From Setaria digitata (lineage: Eukaryota > Nematoda > Chromadorea > Rhabditida > Setariidae): a stretch of DNA of 64,000 bases. The notes below the pieces were generated by a model. The model made no database searches. It was given only the letters and a program-made list of their open reading frames with translations, and was not told where the DNA came from. Below, one piece after another: positions 47,656 through 61,295 of this stretch. The DNA lies in NCBI GenBank assembly GCA_003640385.1, contig RCAB01000317.1, forward strand, positions 1 to 64,000, read 5' to 3'. Position 1 is the first letter of the stretch. The number at the start of each line of letters is the position of its first letter. A program made the translations under genes and the position numbers.

Positions 47656-49916
47656 ATGAGTGTTCATTCGCATCGGACGATGAGTTCCCGTTATAGGGAT
47701 GCTATTAATTTGACCTCGTCTGTTTTCAGTAAACGAGGCCGGCATCTTTGGATTGGTTCACAGCTGCATTGTCGAGTAAGTTTATTAGTTTTTGTCATCT
47801 CTTGATCATCCAATTTTAACCTTCATAAATCTCCTGATCATAACATCGTATTTTATCACATGTATAGAAAGAAAGTTAATGACAGTTCTCATGGTAACTT
47901 CTCTCATTAGCCCATGTTGTTTGAGGATTTAAGAGTACGATTCGATAGTTTCGAGCTTCCACTAGTAGTTTATACATTAGTGGAAAAGGTATGGATTTGG
48001 TCTTAATAGATTTTTATCACTCCTTTATTACTTTTTTCAACCTGTTTTAAAGATAGCACGAAGAATTTTCTTCTTACAAACCTATTGAAAGACTTAGAAA
48101 TAAAGAATGGAAGTAGCTTCTAAGGAAGCCTCTACATTTCTCTTTCATACTAATGAATTGTTAGAGCATTTTAATCATAATCCAAAATTCGAAGATTGGT
48201 CACTAACCGATGTTTCTTGCAGACAATCTTTCTCATGATGCAGATTCTACTGATCTTTTCGTCTCTGGCTGTAATGCTCACCAGTTTTCCTACATTGTCG
48301 TACAAGTTCACTTTGACACATTTTTTTTGCGTAACTTCTGCATATGCTGGTTTTTTTGGGTTTGTCACTTAATGTCGAATGTTATCCCAGCTTTCGTAAC
48401 AGAGCATATTCGTTGTACCGTTAATTAGAATTCCAGTAGTTCAGATGTCTTCATTTTGCAACTGGAGGCAGTGTATCTTTCCATGTTTCCGTACTACTTA
48501 ATCTTTGTTACGCCAACTCTTGAGGGCTTTTCTATTTGTTCCAGAGCTATTGCTGGAATATGGGCTCTAAAACTTGCGGATAATATCTACCAAGCTGGTT
48601 GCCGAGTATCAAGTCATTGCATCATTCCTCCAAAACTCGCCATTATTCCATCTTTTATCGTACAGGTTTGGCAAATTTATTGGGAGTTTGTGTTACTTAA
48701 AATTTTTTAGGAGCGGGATAATCCGGCTATTTACTTTTTCTAATATGTACTGAAATCCCAACTATGAACATTAAAGGAATTACAATGATACTTTTATTTA
48801 AAATTGGATTTGAAATAATTCATATCTTTTTTTAAGGTCGTATGGGCAATTTTGTCCGCTTGCGCATTTTTTGGCTATTTGATTCATGTAAAGGACAAGT
48901 CATTCTTGTTTCTGGTTTTCGGTGTTTTAATTCCAGTTTTACTTATTTGCCTCATAATTTTCTATATTCTCGCTGCAGAAATTGATTGCTTTATATACGT
49001 AATTCATCGTTCTCGGCATTGGCATCGTTCACGACATCCAGCGCCTTTACTGAATATGCATTCCTTAAATGATGGTGAATCAATTTTTATCATTTTTTCT
49101 TATTCACGTCATAGAGTACATCTGATCATTTAATCAAAAAACTTATACGCACAATTTTGTATGGTCTTTAAATAAAATTCACCGTGCGTGCTAACAAAAT
49201 ATTTCGTTCATCCAATCTAATATCAAAACTGTTACTTGTTATTCTGTTCACAATACATTAATAACATAAATCGTTGCTATTCTTAATACATTCGTTATAA
49301 AGTTTTGAAAATATTTCCCACTTCATCTTACTTCTGCTCATTCCTATATGTATAGAAATTTTCTCGAAATGTTGCATAAGCCAAAGCCTATGGGTTCTCT
49401 TGTATGAAGTGTAGGAAAACTGTATGTCAAAATTATGATATAAAGTTAGCTATGGCTTAAAACTTGTGAAATTTTCGAGAAGATTCAGTTTCTGCACGTT
49501 AATCCTCCATATTTTTAAATTCGCTTCGCGGTTCTTATTAGTCAAATTGTAGACAGATATTCGTTTGAATCACCATCTAAAAGACATCTTCATGCTATGG
49601 ATACGTCACAGGAGCATGAACGAACGAAATCTTCGGTGTCAGCTGAAACTCCTGATAGGTGAAAAAGCTCATTTCATCGTTCGTCCGTGTTTTTAATTCT
49701 TTGGTTTGTGTTTTTCATTATTCTAAAAATTTCAGTGGGTCGCTGAAATTACGAAATGGTGTGGAGACTAGAATTGAAGTATTTTCTCCCAAATATACTG
49801 TAGATGATGGAACAGCATTTTTCTCAGAATATTCACGAAAAACTATCTCGATGGGTAATTTTCATTTGGATACTGTTCCAGAAGAATCCTCAAAATCAAC
49901 AAATTCTCAATATTGA
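47656..49916 (+). CDS. Unrecognised multi-pass membrane protein (362 aa)
   Basis: Seven exons: 47656-47775, 47911-47988, 48223-48359, 48437-48665, 48837-49074, 49553-49658 and 49736-49916, all phases matching. The start ATG lies six bases after a TTATTTCAG acceptor, a likely spliced-leader site. A basic N-terminus (1-40) and the segment LFEDLRVRFDSFELP are followed by about five hydrophobic stretches: near 67-89, 95-111, 115-137, 177-206 and 210-236. The tail (about 240-362) is cytosol-like: a basic HRSRHWHRSRH patch, then Ser/Thr-rich sequence ending in SSKSTNSQY. There is no signal peptide at the N-terminus and no domain I recognise; the layout is reminiscent of nematode serpentine receptors but with too few helices and no family motif seen. 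Function unknown. Confidence 0.8.
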
Positions 49917-52900
49917 CGCGATTTTTTTTCTAATTCTACTGTTTGTTCGGTATATTTTTGTTCGAAATATCGGTTGAGAAAGTGTTTTTTTTTTTTTCAG
50001 TTAGTTGGATTTTTTTATTTCATTACCATTTCTGTAGAGTGTTAGTTTTTTCTGCTATCATTAGTTCTATGATACTAGTTAAGTTCACCATTATTCTAAA
50101 TTCCCGCTAATTACTTAGCTCTGTAATTTGCGTCGCAAGTAAATTTAATGCATGCAAAAGACTTGAAGGGTTTTTTGCTTCACAGATAGGACAAAGAAGT
50201 GAACCATTCAGATCACAATCAATAAAAATAATTTTTCTTTTTATTTCTGTTCCTGTAGAATGTTAAGTTTCTCTGCTATCATTAGTTCTACTTTTGCAAT
50301 TGGTATTTTGCTTCAATGTTCAATAGTTACATTTTCTATCCAATAAATGTTATTTCTTTTATTCTCTTTGTAAACATGGTAATTTGGTGATCAGTCCATA
50401 GACTGGAAGTTAATCAGAGTTGGATTTTTTCCTTGCTTTACTATCGGATATGCGAACTGTCGAATCATATCGATTGTGAAGACGATTGTCCAGCAATGAA
50501 ATATTTACATATCAATGGTGCATTCCTACAGCTTACTGATTTCTTCTATAATTAATCAATGATTCGCTGGAATTATTCCTAGGGTGGTAGCAAAATCGTT
50601 AGTTAGTAGTCAGATACGATCCTGGTAAAAGCTTTTCGTAGCTCTTGATTTCGCTTATTATTTATGATGATTCTCTTCATTGCGACTTTTCCCTTTTCCC
50701 ATCAACATTTCACTAACTTGGATTCTGCTTGGGATATTGCAAATTTTTCAAATTTTGGTTAACTTCATCGCTAATAACTACGGATCACTTGAAGCAGTTG
50801 AAAAGTTTAAATTTGAAGAATTCTAGAATAAATTTTGTTTTAAAGTGATTACATTTCTTCCTTTTCAGAATTTTTCTTCTTTTTTTTTATTTTTGACTAC
50901 TGGGCTATTTTGCCATTTGAGCAGGATAAGATGAATAGATTAATTTTTTTTGATAAGTGGAAATGCTTACTTAGTCGATTTTATCATTTGATAAATCTAA
51001 TGGAACATTTATTTTTAGCTTAGAAAAAGAAACTTATTTCTAATTAGAAGCTTGATTCTAAACAAGTAGGAAAAATTAATCTGATTGCTTGTTTTGAATA
51101 GGAATTCCAAATGATTCCATCTTAGGGCGGTGAAAATAAGAAATGAATTAATCGGAATAGTTTGAAAATTTTCTTTTCTTGTATAAATTTGCTACGGAAA
51201 GCTACATACAATTAATTTTTTTGATAAGGAATAATTTATTTTCCTTCTGTCGGATATTTAAATTATTTGAAAATAGTTTTTAAAAAAAATTTTCCAAATA
51301 TTTGAAAGTTTTCAAGAGTTTTTTAAAAGAAAAAAAAATATTCATTTTCAAAAGTCACCCTTCCATTTCTGTAATAAACATTCTGAAATATTTTAACATG
51401 TGCTGATGAATAGATTAATTTCATGTTGAAACATCGTTGGAATTCATTTAAGTTGAAATAAAAAAATTAGTTGCTAAGATACACAAGAGGAATTCATTAG
51501 TAATTTACTAATTAGTCCAATTTCTTTTAATCAATAATTTGCCACTGTAATTCAGACGAATCGGATGTAAAATTTCGTGCGCCATAATATTTGAGTTGTC
51601 TCAGAATAGGAAGAAAGATTTTTTTTTTTTTTTTGGACAAGAAAGTTTTGCAAGTTTCCTTTGATTTTATTTTCTTTCTTTTTTTTCTTTTAAAAATATT
51701 TAAAGGGCCAATAAATTTTTAATCCTTTGCACTTTTAATTGATAAATGAGCAAGCAAAATATTTGCACGAATTTGATGTAATCTGAGAAGAATTGAGCAA
51801 ATTATCGGAGATCGTTTAACATCATGTGAAATTAATACTTGATTAATTACCACCAACAATAATTAGTGTTCATCATTTACAAAGAAATCCAAATATTTGA
51901 ACAATGGCCAAAATGGCTAAATGTCTGGTAGTTTTTGGAATTTTTATAATTTACAATAATTGATAAAAGAAATTTATTTATTTTTTTCTCGTTTTTTGCT
52001 CAAATGTCATATATTTGCAAAATTCTAATCATTTTATTAAAATGCTTTTTTTTTTTTTTTTTTTATAAAAATAATTTATCATTCAATATACTTTTTATTT
52101 TATGAAAGGATACATATGTTGCGGAAGTGCCATTTCATTAAGTTGCTCAACTTTTCATATTCGTTTTAATTTTTTCAAAAAAAAAAAAAGAGAGAAAGAA
52201 AGGACAGGAAATTAAAACTTTCAAAAGCCATTCATTTGATCAAGAAAAATAGCTAGCAAAAAGAAAAACAAATACAAAAGTTGGAATAAAAATGAACAAA
52301 CAAAGTATTGGAAATGATAATTCACAGAAATGTAATTTTAATTATAATTAAAAAATTTTGATGAACTCTTTGTGATTGCATTTTTTTCTTTCTATCAAAA
52401 TATTAACACTCTTTAAAAAATTTTTCGGTCCGTCCTTTAAGTTTTCAATTTCTTTTTTTTTTTTTTTTTTTTTTTTACAAATTGCACTTTAATTTCATAG
52501 TTTAAAAGCAAACTCGAACACTATCACAATTGCATTTTGCAACATTTTAAGAAGCTAACTAAAATATTCATTTTTTTTTTCATTTCTGATTAATTCCTTT
52601 TATTTTTTTTTCTAATTTTTCTCTTCCTTTTTTTTTTTGAACTTTTAAAATGTGAAAGAAGAATTTTGATATTTAGCTTCCGCCTCTTTCTTTTCCTTTT
52701 TTTTTTTTTTTTTTCCATTTGCGCAATATATTTTCAAGCAATATTTCGAAATACTTTAACAGAAAGCAACCGTTTATTTAACGCTTGCATAGCTAAATAG
52801 TTCTCGTTTCTACGTAAGTAACTACGTCTCGCGTTCACGTCTTCATATTTTTTTAATGTAAGTGTCTCAGTTGTTTACACGTTTAATGTAAGTGCATCTC

Positions 52901-54440
52901 TCTATCACGCAAATAAATGCGCCTCAATGCTTTTACATAATATGTATTTAAAAATGAAGAAATTTAAGACTGTTTATCAATTAGCGTTAAATATTAATTA
53001 GTGAAAAGTGAAAGTATTGGTAAAAAAAAATTTTTGTCTCATTTATTGTAATTTACATTATTTGGTTTTGTTTTTAGATCACAAATTTCTCCTTTTCTTT
53101 TAAAATCTTTTAACAATTTTTTTTTTAAATAACAATTTTAATAAAGATAATAATGTGATATGTAGAAGATAATGTAAGCAAGGATTTAAAATAAATTTAA
53201 GTTTGTTACAATAATTTGTTGCGACTGCTTTTAAGTCCTTTCTGAATTACTTATTTAAATATGGTTTCTCAACAAATTTCTTTCGGAAAATTCGAACAGT
53301 ATCGACTAAAAGCAATAACAGAGGAATGAATTAGGTACTCAGTGTTTTTCCAATTAATGATTTCCAGTTTTCGAGTAAACCGAATTCTGCTTCAGTATTG
53401 ACCTTATTTTAATTCTGCTTTTAATAATTGGAAAATCTTTTAATTCCTTTTATATCGCATACTTCGCACACCGAAACATTGCTGCTTGTATGTTTGAAAA
53501 AATGGAAAAAGTTGGATTTTGAATTTTAAATCTACTTAAATTTTCCCATTTAATGAAAATTGATGTAGTAAAATTTTCAGCTGATTTGAATTTAAATTTA
53601 ATATTAAATATCCGTTCATGATTTTTTGATTTCTTAGTTACTGTTCCTTTTTTTTTTCCTTTTGCTAAAGTTGCGCTTTTTACTAATAAAAATAAATAAA
53701 CAAATAAGTTATAATTAATAATGAGAGAAGGAACAGCTTTTCAGAGATAAAGAACGTCATTTTGGAACTTCATTTATTGGCAGATTTTTTTTTTTCTTCT
53801 AATTAAAATATAAAACAAAAAAAAGGAAGGAAAAGAAAGAAAGTACTGATCTGTGTTTATATAATCGTGCAGATATGAACTTTCAATTGTTTAAAAATTT
53901 AACAAAAGTGCCACTTTGGGAAATTAAATTATTAACGGATATTAAGTAGCAATTGTAAGAGCAAGAAGGAAGTTTATCCTAATTGGTTATAACAATTTTC
54001 ACATGATGAAAATAATTTAATTAATCTTACAGTGTCTTCCAAGCAATTAACTTCACTTGATCTTCGATCAAATTATTGACATTAATCATTTTGATAAATC
54101 AGTTAAAAAAAAAAATAAAAATAAATAAATAAAAAATTTTTTGATGTGAAGAAATAACAACTGACAAATTTTGAAATGCTTCCATTTCTATTTTTATTTC
54201 AAAAAATTTTTTTCTTCCATCTTGAAAAACTATTATAAAAGATGATAAAGAAGTTGCGAAGTTTTAAAAATTCATCTTTTTTATAATAAAAATGTATAGC
54301 AATGAATTTCAAATAAACTAATTACTATTATACGATAAGTTTATGTTAGATTTATGTTAATTATATATTTTTTTTTTAAATCATTTCGACATTTTACGAT
54401 TAGCATTTTATATTGTTTTATATTGTTTTAAATTAAAATT
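49917..54440. other. Intergenic, 4.5 kb
   Basis: No gene is supported. It has long T tracts, and a 39-base block at 50032-50070 that recurs imperfectly at 50253-50290. A less AT-rich patch at about 52780-52920 may be regulatory but shows no splice-bounded exon. Confidence 0.4.
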
Positions 54441-54593
54441 TTATGCAAAAAATCTGTTGTAGGCGGATAAGTCGCGGTTTTTATTGAAATATAAAAAATT
54501 AAATTTAATTTTAAAATAAGCAATCGATGAGATCAGGCTGACATCCTCTTCATAGCACTGCAGTACTCTTTGTATGACAATTTCAGTATCCAT
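54441..54593 (-). CDS. Small ORF, 50 aa (doubtful)
   Basis: An ATG-initiated frame on the minus strand reading MDTEIVIQRVLQCYEEDV at its start, with balanced composition for about 25 codons, then AT-driven residues to a stop. A GTCAGC donor after codon 18 could make it a first coding exon. It faces away from the acyltransferase start at 54636, only 43 bp away. No family match is apparent. Confidence 0.2.
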   Translation of the reverse strand: MDTEIVIQRVLQCYEEDVSLISSIAYFKIKFNFLYFNKNRDLSAYNRFFA

Positions 54594-54635
54594 TTTCATT
54601 ATCAAAAATTAAAACAATCGTCGCAGTAAACGAAA

Positions 54636-55592
54636 ATGTTACGAACGGTAATTTTATGTTCTTCTTTTTAATTTAGTTTGCTAATTTGAAAAAAAAAAGT
54701 CAAATTTTGAAAAATTTCAATTGATTAAAATACATATTTGGACAATTATGCTTTAAAAATGCAGTAAGCGTTTATTGCAAAATATTTAACTAAATTAATT
54801 TTTTTTTTATTTTTATTGCTACTTCTATTGCAAAACAATTTCACATCGAATGTTTTAAATTTTAAATAATTTATTAAATTTACGATTTTTTCTTTTAATA
54901 TAGTACCTCGAAAATGTTAATAAACACAAAAAAAAAGTTGTATGATAAATATTAGCGATAAAAAAATTTCTTCAAGTAATTAAAGCTAATTAAAGTGAGC
55001 AATGAATACCATCCAAAAATCACACAATTAATTACAGAATTTAAGTTTAATTGCTTTGTAATTCAGTCTTTGTAAATATATCCATTTACTGATTGCTGCT
55101 CTAATTTCAGGTTTGTTTACCAGCACGTGAATGCCTTACCGGAAATAAAATTACGCAATTGTTTAATCGAAATCTAAAAGTAGCAGTAACAAGTGCAAAC
55201 GATATTAGTAATCTTTTTTTTTTGTTATGCATGATAGAATAGAAATGTAATATTTGATTTTTGTTACTTATTATTAATTACTAGAAATTGTCAGGTTAAA
55301 GTTCAAGATTTTTTTTTAGCATATGGTACATTGCCGAAATATCCGGTACCAACACTACATAATACTGTAACGAAATTTATGGCATTTGCTAGGCCATTGC
55401 AAAATGATGTTGAATATTCCGAAACTGTAGCAGTTAGTTGGCACTTTTTTATCAGCCTTTTATCAAAAGTTGATAATGGAAAGTAATGATATAAGCGCTG
55501 ATATTACTGTTATGATTAATATAATTTGAAAATTATACTGATTACAAGCATGGAAAATGATGTTAGCGAATGATTAGATCAAAGCTGATGAG

Positions 55593-55631
<39 letters not shown>

Positions 55632-58600
55632 TTTAACTATCTTGAGACACATTTGAACATTTGCAATGATAATGATGATAGCATTCCAGTGATAATAGTA
55701 ATTTATAAATAATGATAATTATCAGATTGCAAACGGATTTTTGCACAGTGAAGAAGCAAATCAGTTGCAAACATTACTGGAAGATCGAGCACATAAAATG
55801 GACAATTGGGTAAGTAAGAAGGATTTTAAATTCAATTTTGACGTGCTTGTAAAATTTTAATTTAACATCTTTTCTTTGGATATATAAGTAACACAAATAG
55901 AATTACTAAAAAGTATTGATATTGTTTAATAAATGTGATTTATTTATATGCACATTTATTTGCTAGAACAATGAAACTGACATTATTGTTTGTGAATATT
56001 AGCGATAAGTAGAAAAGTATATAACGATCAGGTTGTATCAAATAATTTTTGGTAAACATTAATTAGGGATAAAGTAATTGCTTATTAATCATCTGTTAAT
56101 TTTTGTTCTCATTATTTGCTTATGCCGTGAATTGTGATTTTTTTTTTTAATTAAAATGAAGTCAGTAGTGAAAGTTTTAAAATTTCACTTCATTAAACTG
56201 TTTTAATTGTATTCCGCATGATACAAATTCTTTTTTCCTTAATACATCACAAATTTTTGCAATTTTGATCAAAAAAAAAAAACTGTCTTGATGTGTTATT
56301 AGTATATATTAGTATGAAATTCTTATCATTTCTTAACATATCACAAAATTTATCACTTTTTATAGCTTACACAATGGTGGATCGATGATGCATATCTATG
56401 CAAACGAACTCCACTACCATTTTACAGTAGCCGAGCATTGTTATTTCCAAAATTTAATTATTCCGATTTGGATGGACAACTTGAAATTGCTGCTAAAATC
56501 ATTCAATCATCTCTTAAATACTACATCAAAATTATCACGTATGTTATCACACCTATCATTTAATTAGTATTTCTTTTTTTTTTTTTTTTCTAGTACTATA
56601 TTATGGAAACTTATTGTACCAGTCTATTTAGAATACTTTCTAGAAGCGTTATATCTCAAATATTTCCTAGAATGGCTTTAATTCATAGAGTTTTCCTTCT
56701 GTCACATAAAATTGCTATAATTGAAATTCATTGTGGAAAAGATATTTACTAATTGTTATGAAATTCTTATTCAATTACAGAAATGAATTGCGCCAAGAAA
56801 AATTTGGCAATTCATTGCTTTGTATGAATCAATTTCGAAAAATATTTGGTACCACACGGATAGCTTCGTCTCAGAAGGATGACATTTTCTATGGGATTGA
56901 TAGAAAACCTCAACCGAAACATATTGTCATTTTGCGTAACGGACACGTCAGCTCTTCTAAATTCGTTCATTTTTGTTTTTCTTTTAAATTTAATCGAAAA
57001 ATACACTCTTCTGTAGAGGTATGTCATTGTGCACAACATAGCGATACATTACTGTAAGCAGTCACGCTACAGTAGTGATTTACGTGATACACAAGGAAAC
57101 AGTTCTAGTACACTAGGAAGCAATGATAAACTTGTAAGTTGAATTTGATTAGATTAAAAAATAGTCTTGCTTTTTCTGTTGAATTATCTATAGATAACTA
57201 GATTACAATAAGGTAGTGTCAAGTTAGAAATGAATTCTTTTCTTTTTTTTTTCTTAGAGGCTAGGCAAATTGCTACAGTTAATCTTGCCTGATTTTAATT
57301 AACACCGAAGTATTTCATTAGCAGCACATTACTTCAATCAACAGCATTAGGTGAAGAAACTGGTCACTTTTCTCAATTTTATTGGATGATATTGGTTAGT
57401 TTTTGCTAAATACTGTATGAATATTACAAAGGCATCCTGTCAACACCACATGGCGATATTACTGCAATGAACAGTAGTAAATATCTAGATGTTAATTGTC
57501 TTTTTTTTTTTTTTTTTTTTTTTTAATAGTCGCTGAATTATATCCTAGTGGATAAAATTTATGGTGAGTGATAAAGTAGTTGATAATGATTGATTTTACT
57601 ACAGATACTGTAAAGGGTGTTTTATCGATATCTCTGCTCATATTACAGCAGGCAAAAAGCTGGGTGTTTTTTTTTTCTTTTGATTTCAAAAAATTTCAAA
57701 GATAAATTATCTTAAATGACATGCCAACTAATTTCAGATTTTCCGATTGTCAGTATTTGATGCAAACGGTAAAGTCTTAAGCATTGAACAGTTAATAAAT
57801 GAAATGAAAATGCATGTGATACCGAATAGTGTACAGTGTAATCAAAATCCCATCGGTATCATTTCAACTGATGAACGGAGTGTTTGGGCTGATGTATATG
57901 AAAAATTTAAAGGTCTTTTTTTGTTCCCTTTCTTTCAAAATATATGAAAAATTTAAGCAATGGTTAAAAATTTTTCAAAAAAAAAATAATATCCTTCACT
58001 AATTGAATTGTAATTTTCTTTTTTTTTTGGCTTAAAATTCTTAACTGGATAAAAATTAAAATGGAAAAGTGTTTGTTAATGGTAAATTTGTGATACAGAA
58101 AGAAACAATGATCAAGTAAAAACAATTGAGGAAAGTTTATTTGTGGTATGTTTGGATCAGCAAAAGGAGCATGTTGCTGGCTTTAACGAAATTGATAACC
58201 AAGCATTTCAATGTATTCATGGTGGTGGATGTTATAATAATTCTATAAATCGGTGGTTTGATAAGACAATTCAGGCATCTTTATTTTGCAATCATTTATC
58301 ACCGTTATTTATTCATTTATCACTTATCATTTTTCTTTTTTTTTTCAAAAATGCCAATTTCTATTTGTTGCAAAATTAACTAACATTTTTTTCAAATCGA
58401 GAAAACTAACAATTTTACTAAATTTTGGTATAATTTTAAAAGTAAAATGAAAATTTATTTGTAGTATATTGTTGGAATAGATGGTTATTGCGGTATGACA
58501 TATGAACAAACAGCTTCAGAGGTGCTATCAGCTGCAGCTTTAATGGATTTTGTTTGTGATGAAATGTAATTAAGCGTTTAATTTTCTAAAACAATTGAAT

Positions 58601-58707
58601 TTTCATTTTATTGTAAAATTACTGAATGTAAAAATTACAGCAATGATTGAAAATCCTCAATTTGTTTAAATTCTACTTATATATATATATATATATATAN
58701 TGTATAT

Positions 58708-58756
<49 letters not shown>

Positions 58757-58852
58757 CATTAAATTCATTTTATTTNACTAATTGGTAGCTAATTAATATA
58801 TATTAATTACTGAAATATAAATTATAATTCCAACTAGCAATAGCTGCAGCAG

Positions 58853-58888
<36 letters not shown>

Positions 58889-61295
58889 NTTTTAAATTAT
58901 ACCAATAATTTTTAACATTATATTAAAAATTATAATTTTAAAAATATACTAAAATAATATTTTACAGTTACTTAGTACTTAATGCCAATCTGAAGAGATT
59001 TTTTTAATTAATCGAATTCAAATATAAATGGTATATCAATCATTTATCTTTATTTTGGCCATTGAATTTTAGTAGAAATGATAACTTTGATTGCGATGAT
59101 GCAACGGGTAGTATTGAACCAACAGTACCAGTGCATTTTTCAATATCTGATAATGATAAGGAGCATATTATGCAATCAAAAATTAACATTGATAAGTTTG
59201 TTTTCTTTTCTTCTTATTTATTTTTATTTTTAAATATGCCTATTTTATTTAGTTGGATGCATAAAATGATAGAAAATTGCTCTTATTAAAATTTGCAAAT
59301 TATTATTTAAGTACTGCAGAATAGAAGCACTAATTGGTAGCTACATTTAATTAAAAAAAAAAAAAAAGGAAAAATGATGAGATAGAATGTATTAAGTAAT
59401 CCATTTTTTAATTCATTTTGTTAGTCAGCCATATTTTTAATTATAGAAAACATGAAAATTTGTCAGAATTTTGCTTTTAATAAAATATTTGATGAAGTAT
59501 TAAAAAATTCTATTGCTTAATTAAATATCATTATCTAAAATATAGTAATACTGTGAATTTTGTGCAAAAAGTGTCACACAGCTTGCAATTTATTCTTTTT
59601 TTTTTTTTCGAATTCATGTAAACTTATGAAATTCCTTTTGCGATTATTTCAATGAAATGATTTCAGGATAATATTTGATACAGATATCAAAGTATTTAAA
59701 TTTGATCATTTCGGAAAAGATTTCATCAAAAAATGCGGTATTAGTCCGGATAGTTTCATACAGATAGCAATGCAAGTTGCATACTATCGAATATACGGAA
59801 AACAAGCATGCATTTCGGAAACGGCTACATTACGGAAATTTAAAGATGGACGAACGGATGTTATCCGATTGCCAAATTTTCATTCCGCTATGTTTACCGT
59901 TGATGTTACGGAATCAGAAGATTCCGAAAGGATTCCAACAGCTATGATGGCATCAATGCTACGTGTAGCTGCACAACAACATAAAAAATATTCATTGGAG
60001 GTAAAATTTTTATTTATTTATTTGTTTATTTTTTTTTACCTTTAAATTTTAGAAAAACTTTATAAAAATTTTAAAATTTGGTAATGATAAAATTAATTAT
60101 TTTTATATTTCTTTTTTTTTTTTTAATTTTAAATGAAATTAATTTACGTACTTAAATGCATTATAGGTAATGAATGGTAAAGGAATGGACGGACATTTAC
60201 TGGGATTGAAAATGATCGCCGAAGAGTATGGAAAACCAATACCGATTATATTAGAAACAAAAGCTTATCAGAAAATGACTAATTTTGCTCTTTTAACATC
60301 GCCAGTAAATACTTTAATCTATTCAAATTATCAGTTTTCTTTTTTAAATGATAAAAACAAATTTTAAATTTCGTAAAAAAAATTTCTCACAAATTTTTTT
60401 TTGTTAAATTAAGTGTAAAATTTTAATTTTTCATGAATGGTTTTAGCTTATCAAAAGTAAATGATAATAAACTTTAGATTGCAACAAGGCATTCCATTCC
60501 AGTAATATTCGGTCCATCAGCAACAAACTGCTACAGTATCTGTTACAATCCACGATCGGATCAACTCCATTTTACCATTTGCACCTTACATAGCTGCAAG
60601 GAAACTTGTTCTTCCAGGTAATTGCCAAAACTTGCTACAGTATCAATCATTTTAGTACCAGGAAAAGGAAGTCGACTTACGGTATTAGATGAAGTATGAG
60701 ATATCCAATAATGTCACAGTATGCCACCGTGACAGTAGTGCGCCACATATTATAAGGGATGCCAGAACTACTGTAAAGAGATGAGACCTGATATTCTGAT
60801 ATATTACCAGCCTGATATTTATAAACATGGGTTTAAGCACCACAAGTATGAGCATAATTTTACTTGAAATAAAATATTTAATTTTATTTTCTCATTTTTT
60901 TGATATAGCCTACATGGTTTTTCTCACATCATATCAGAGCTACAGCTCTGAAGAGTTAATATTTTCATACGCAATTAGATTAATTACCAAATTAATAATT
61001 TCTATTTTATCGATATTATTTGTCATTTTATAGTCATGCTGTACAAGTGAACAAATAATCACATGTTAACATTTATTTATAGTATCAAATTAGTTTCTAG
61101 ATGGAAAAGAATTTATTAGTGTTTTTTGCTTTTGGTTATTGCTTTTTGGTTATTTCTACTATCATACCGGTGCTCTGCTGGTTATTTTTACTATTTGGCA
61201 CTTATTTTAGGTTTGCTGAAGAACTAGAAAATGTGCTAATTGATATGCGCACTATTATAATAAAGGAGGAAGAAAAGGAAAAGGCCAAAATGTAA
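54636..61295 (+). CDS. Carnitine/choline acyltransferase-family protein, catalytic His replaced
   Basis: Family enzymes move acyl groups between CoA and carnitine or choline. Fourteen exons: 54636-54647, 55111-55207, 55320-55432, 55726-55809, 56366-56538, 56781-56946, 57738-57912, 58099-58274, 58465-58565, 59073-59195, 59667-60000, 60167-60304, 60478-60617 and 61211-61295; 638 aa, the size of carnitine acetyltransferase. All phases match. Family blocks in order: LPKYPVPTL, WWIDDAYL, NSLLCMNQFRKIF, IHGGG...NRWFDKTIQ, CGMTYEQTASE, ETATLRKFKDGRTD, DGHLLGLK, LLTSP and GYxxCYNP-like CYSICYNP, HSCKET, LIDMR. The catalytic motif YEH reads YEQ (Q347), so acyl transfer is doubtful. Intron 8 uses a GC donor. 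The N-terminus MLRTVCLPAREC is basic and could target mitochondria, but the 12-bp first exon is the weakest part. Carnitine versus choline class is not settled. Confidence 0.9.
58681..58889. repeat. TA microsatellites with three N gaps in an acyltransferase intron
   Basis: TA runs around Ns at 58700, 58776 and 58889, all inside the intron between exons 9 and 10. True length is unknown. Confidence 0.9.

Noticed and set aside
61101..61210. Hydrophobic open frame running in phase into the last acyltransferase exon
   Set aside because: A TTATTTTAG acceptor at 61210 restores the family block SSRFAEELENVLIDMR; the hydrophobic part is intron.
54636..61295. Idea that this is the cholinergic locus (choline acetyltransferase with the vesicular transporter nested in its first intron)
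   Set aside because: The first intron is only about 460 bp and no transporter coding is seen in any intron.
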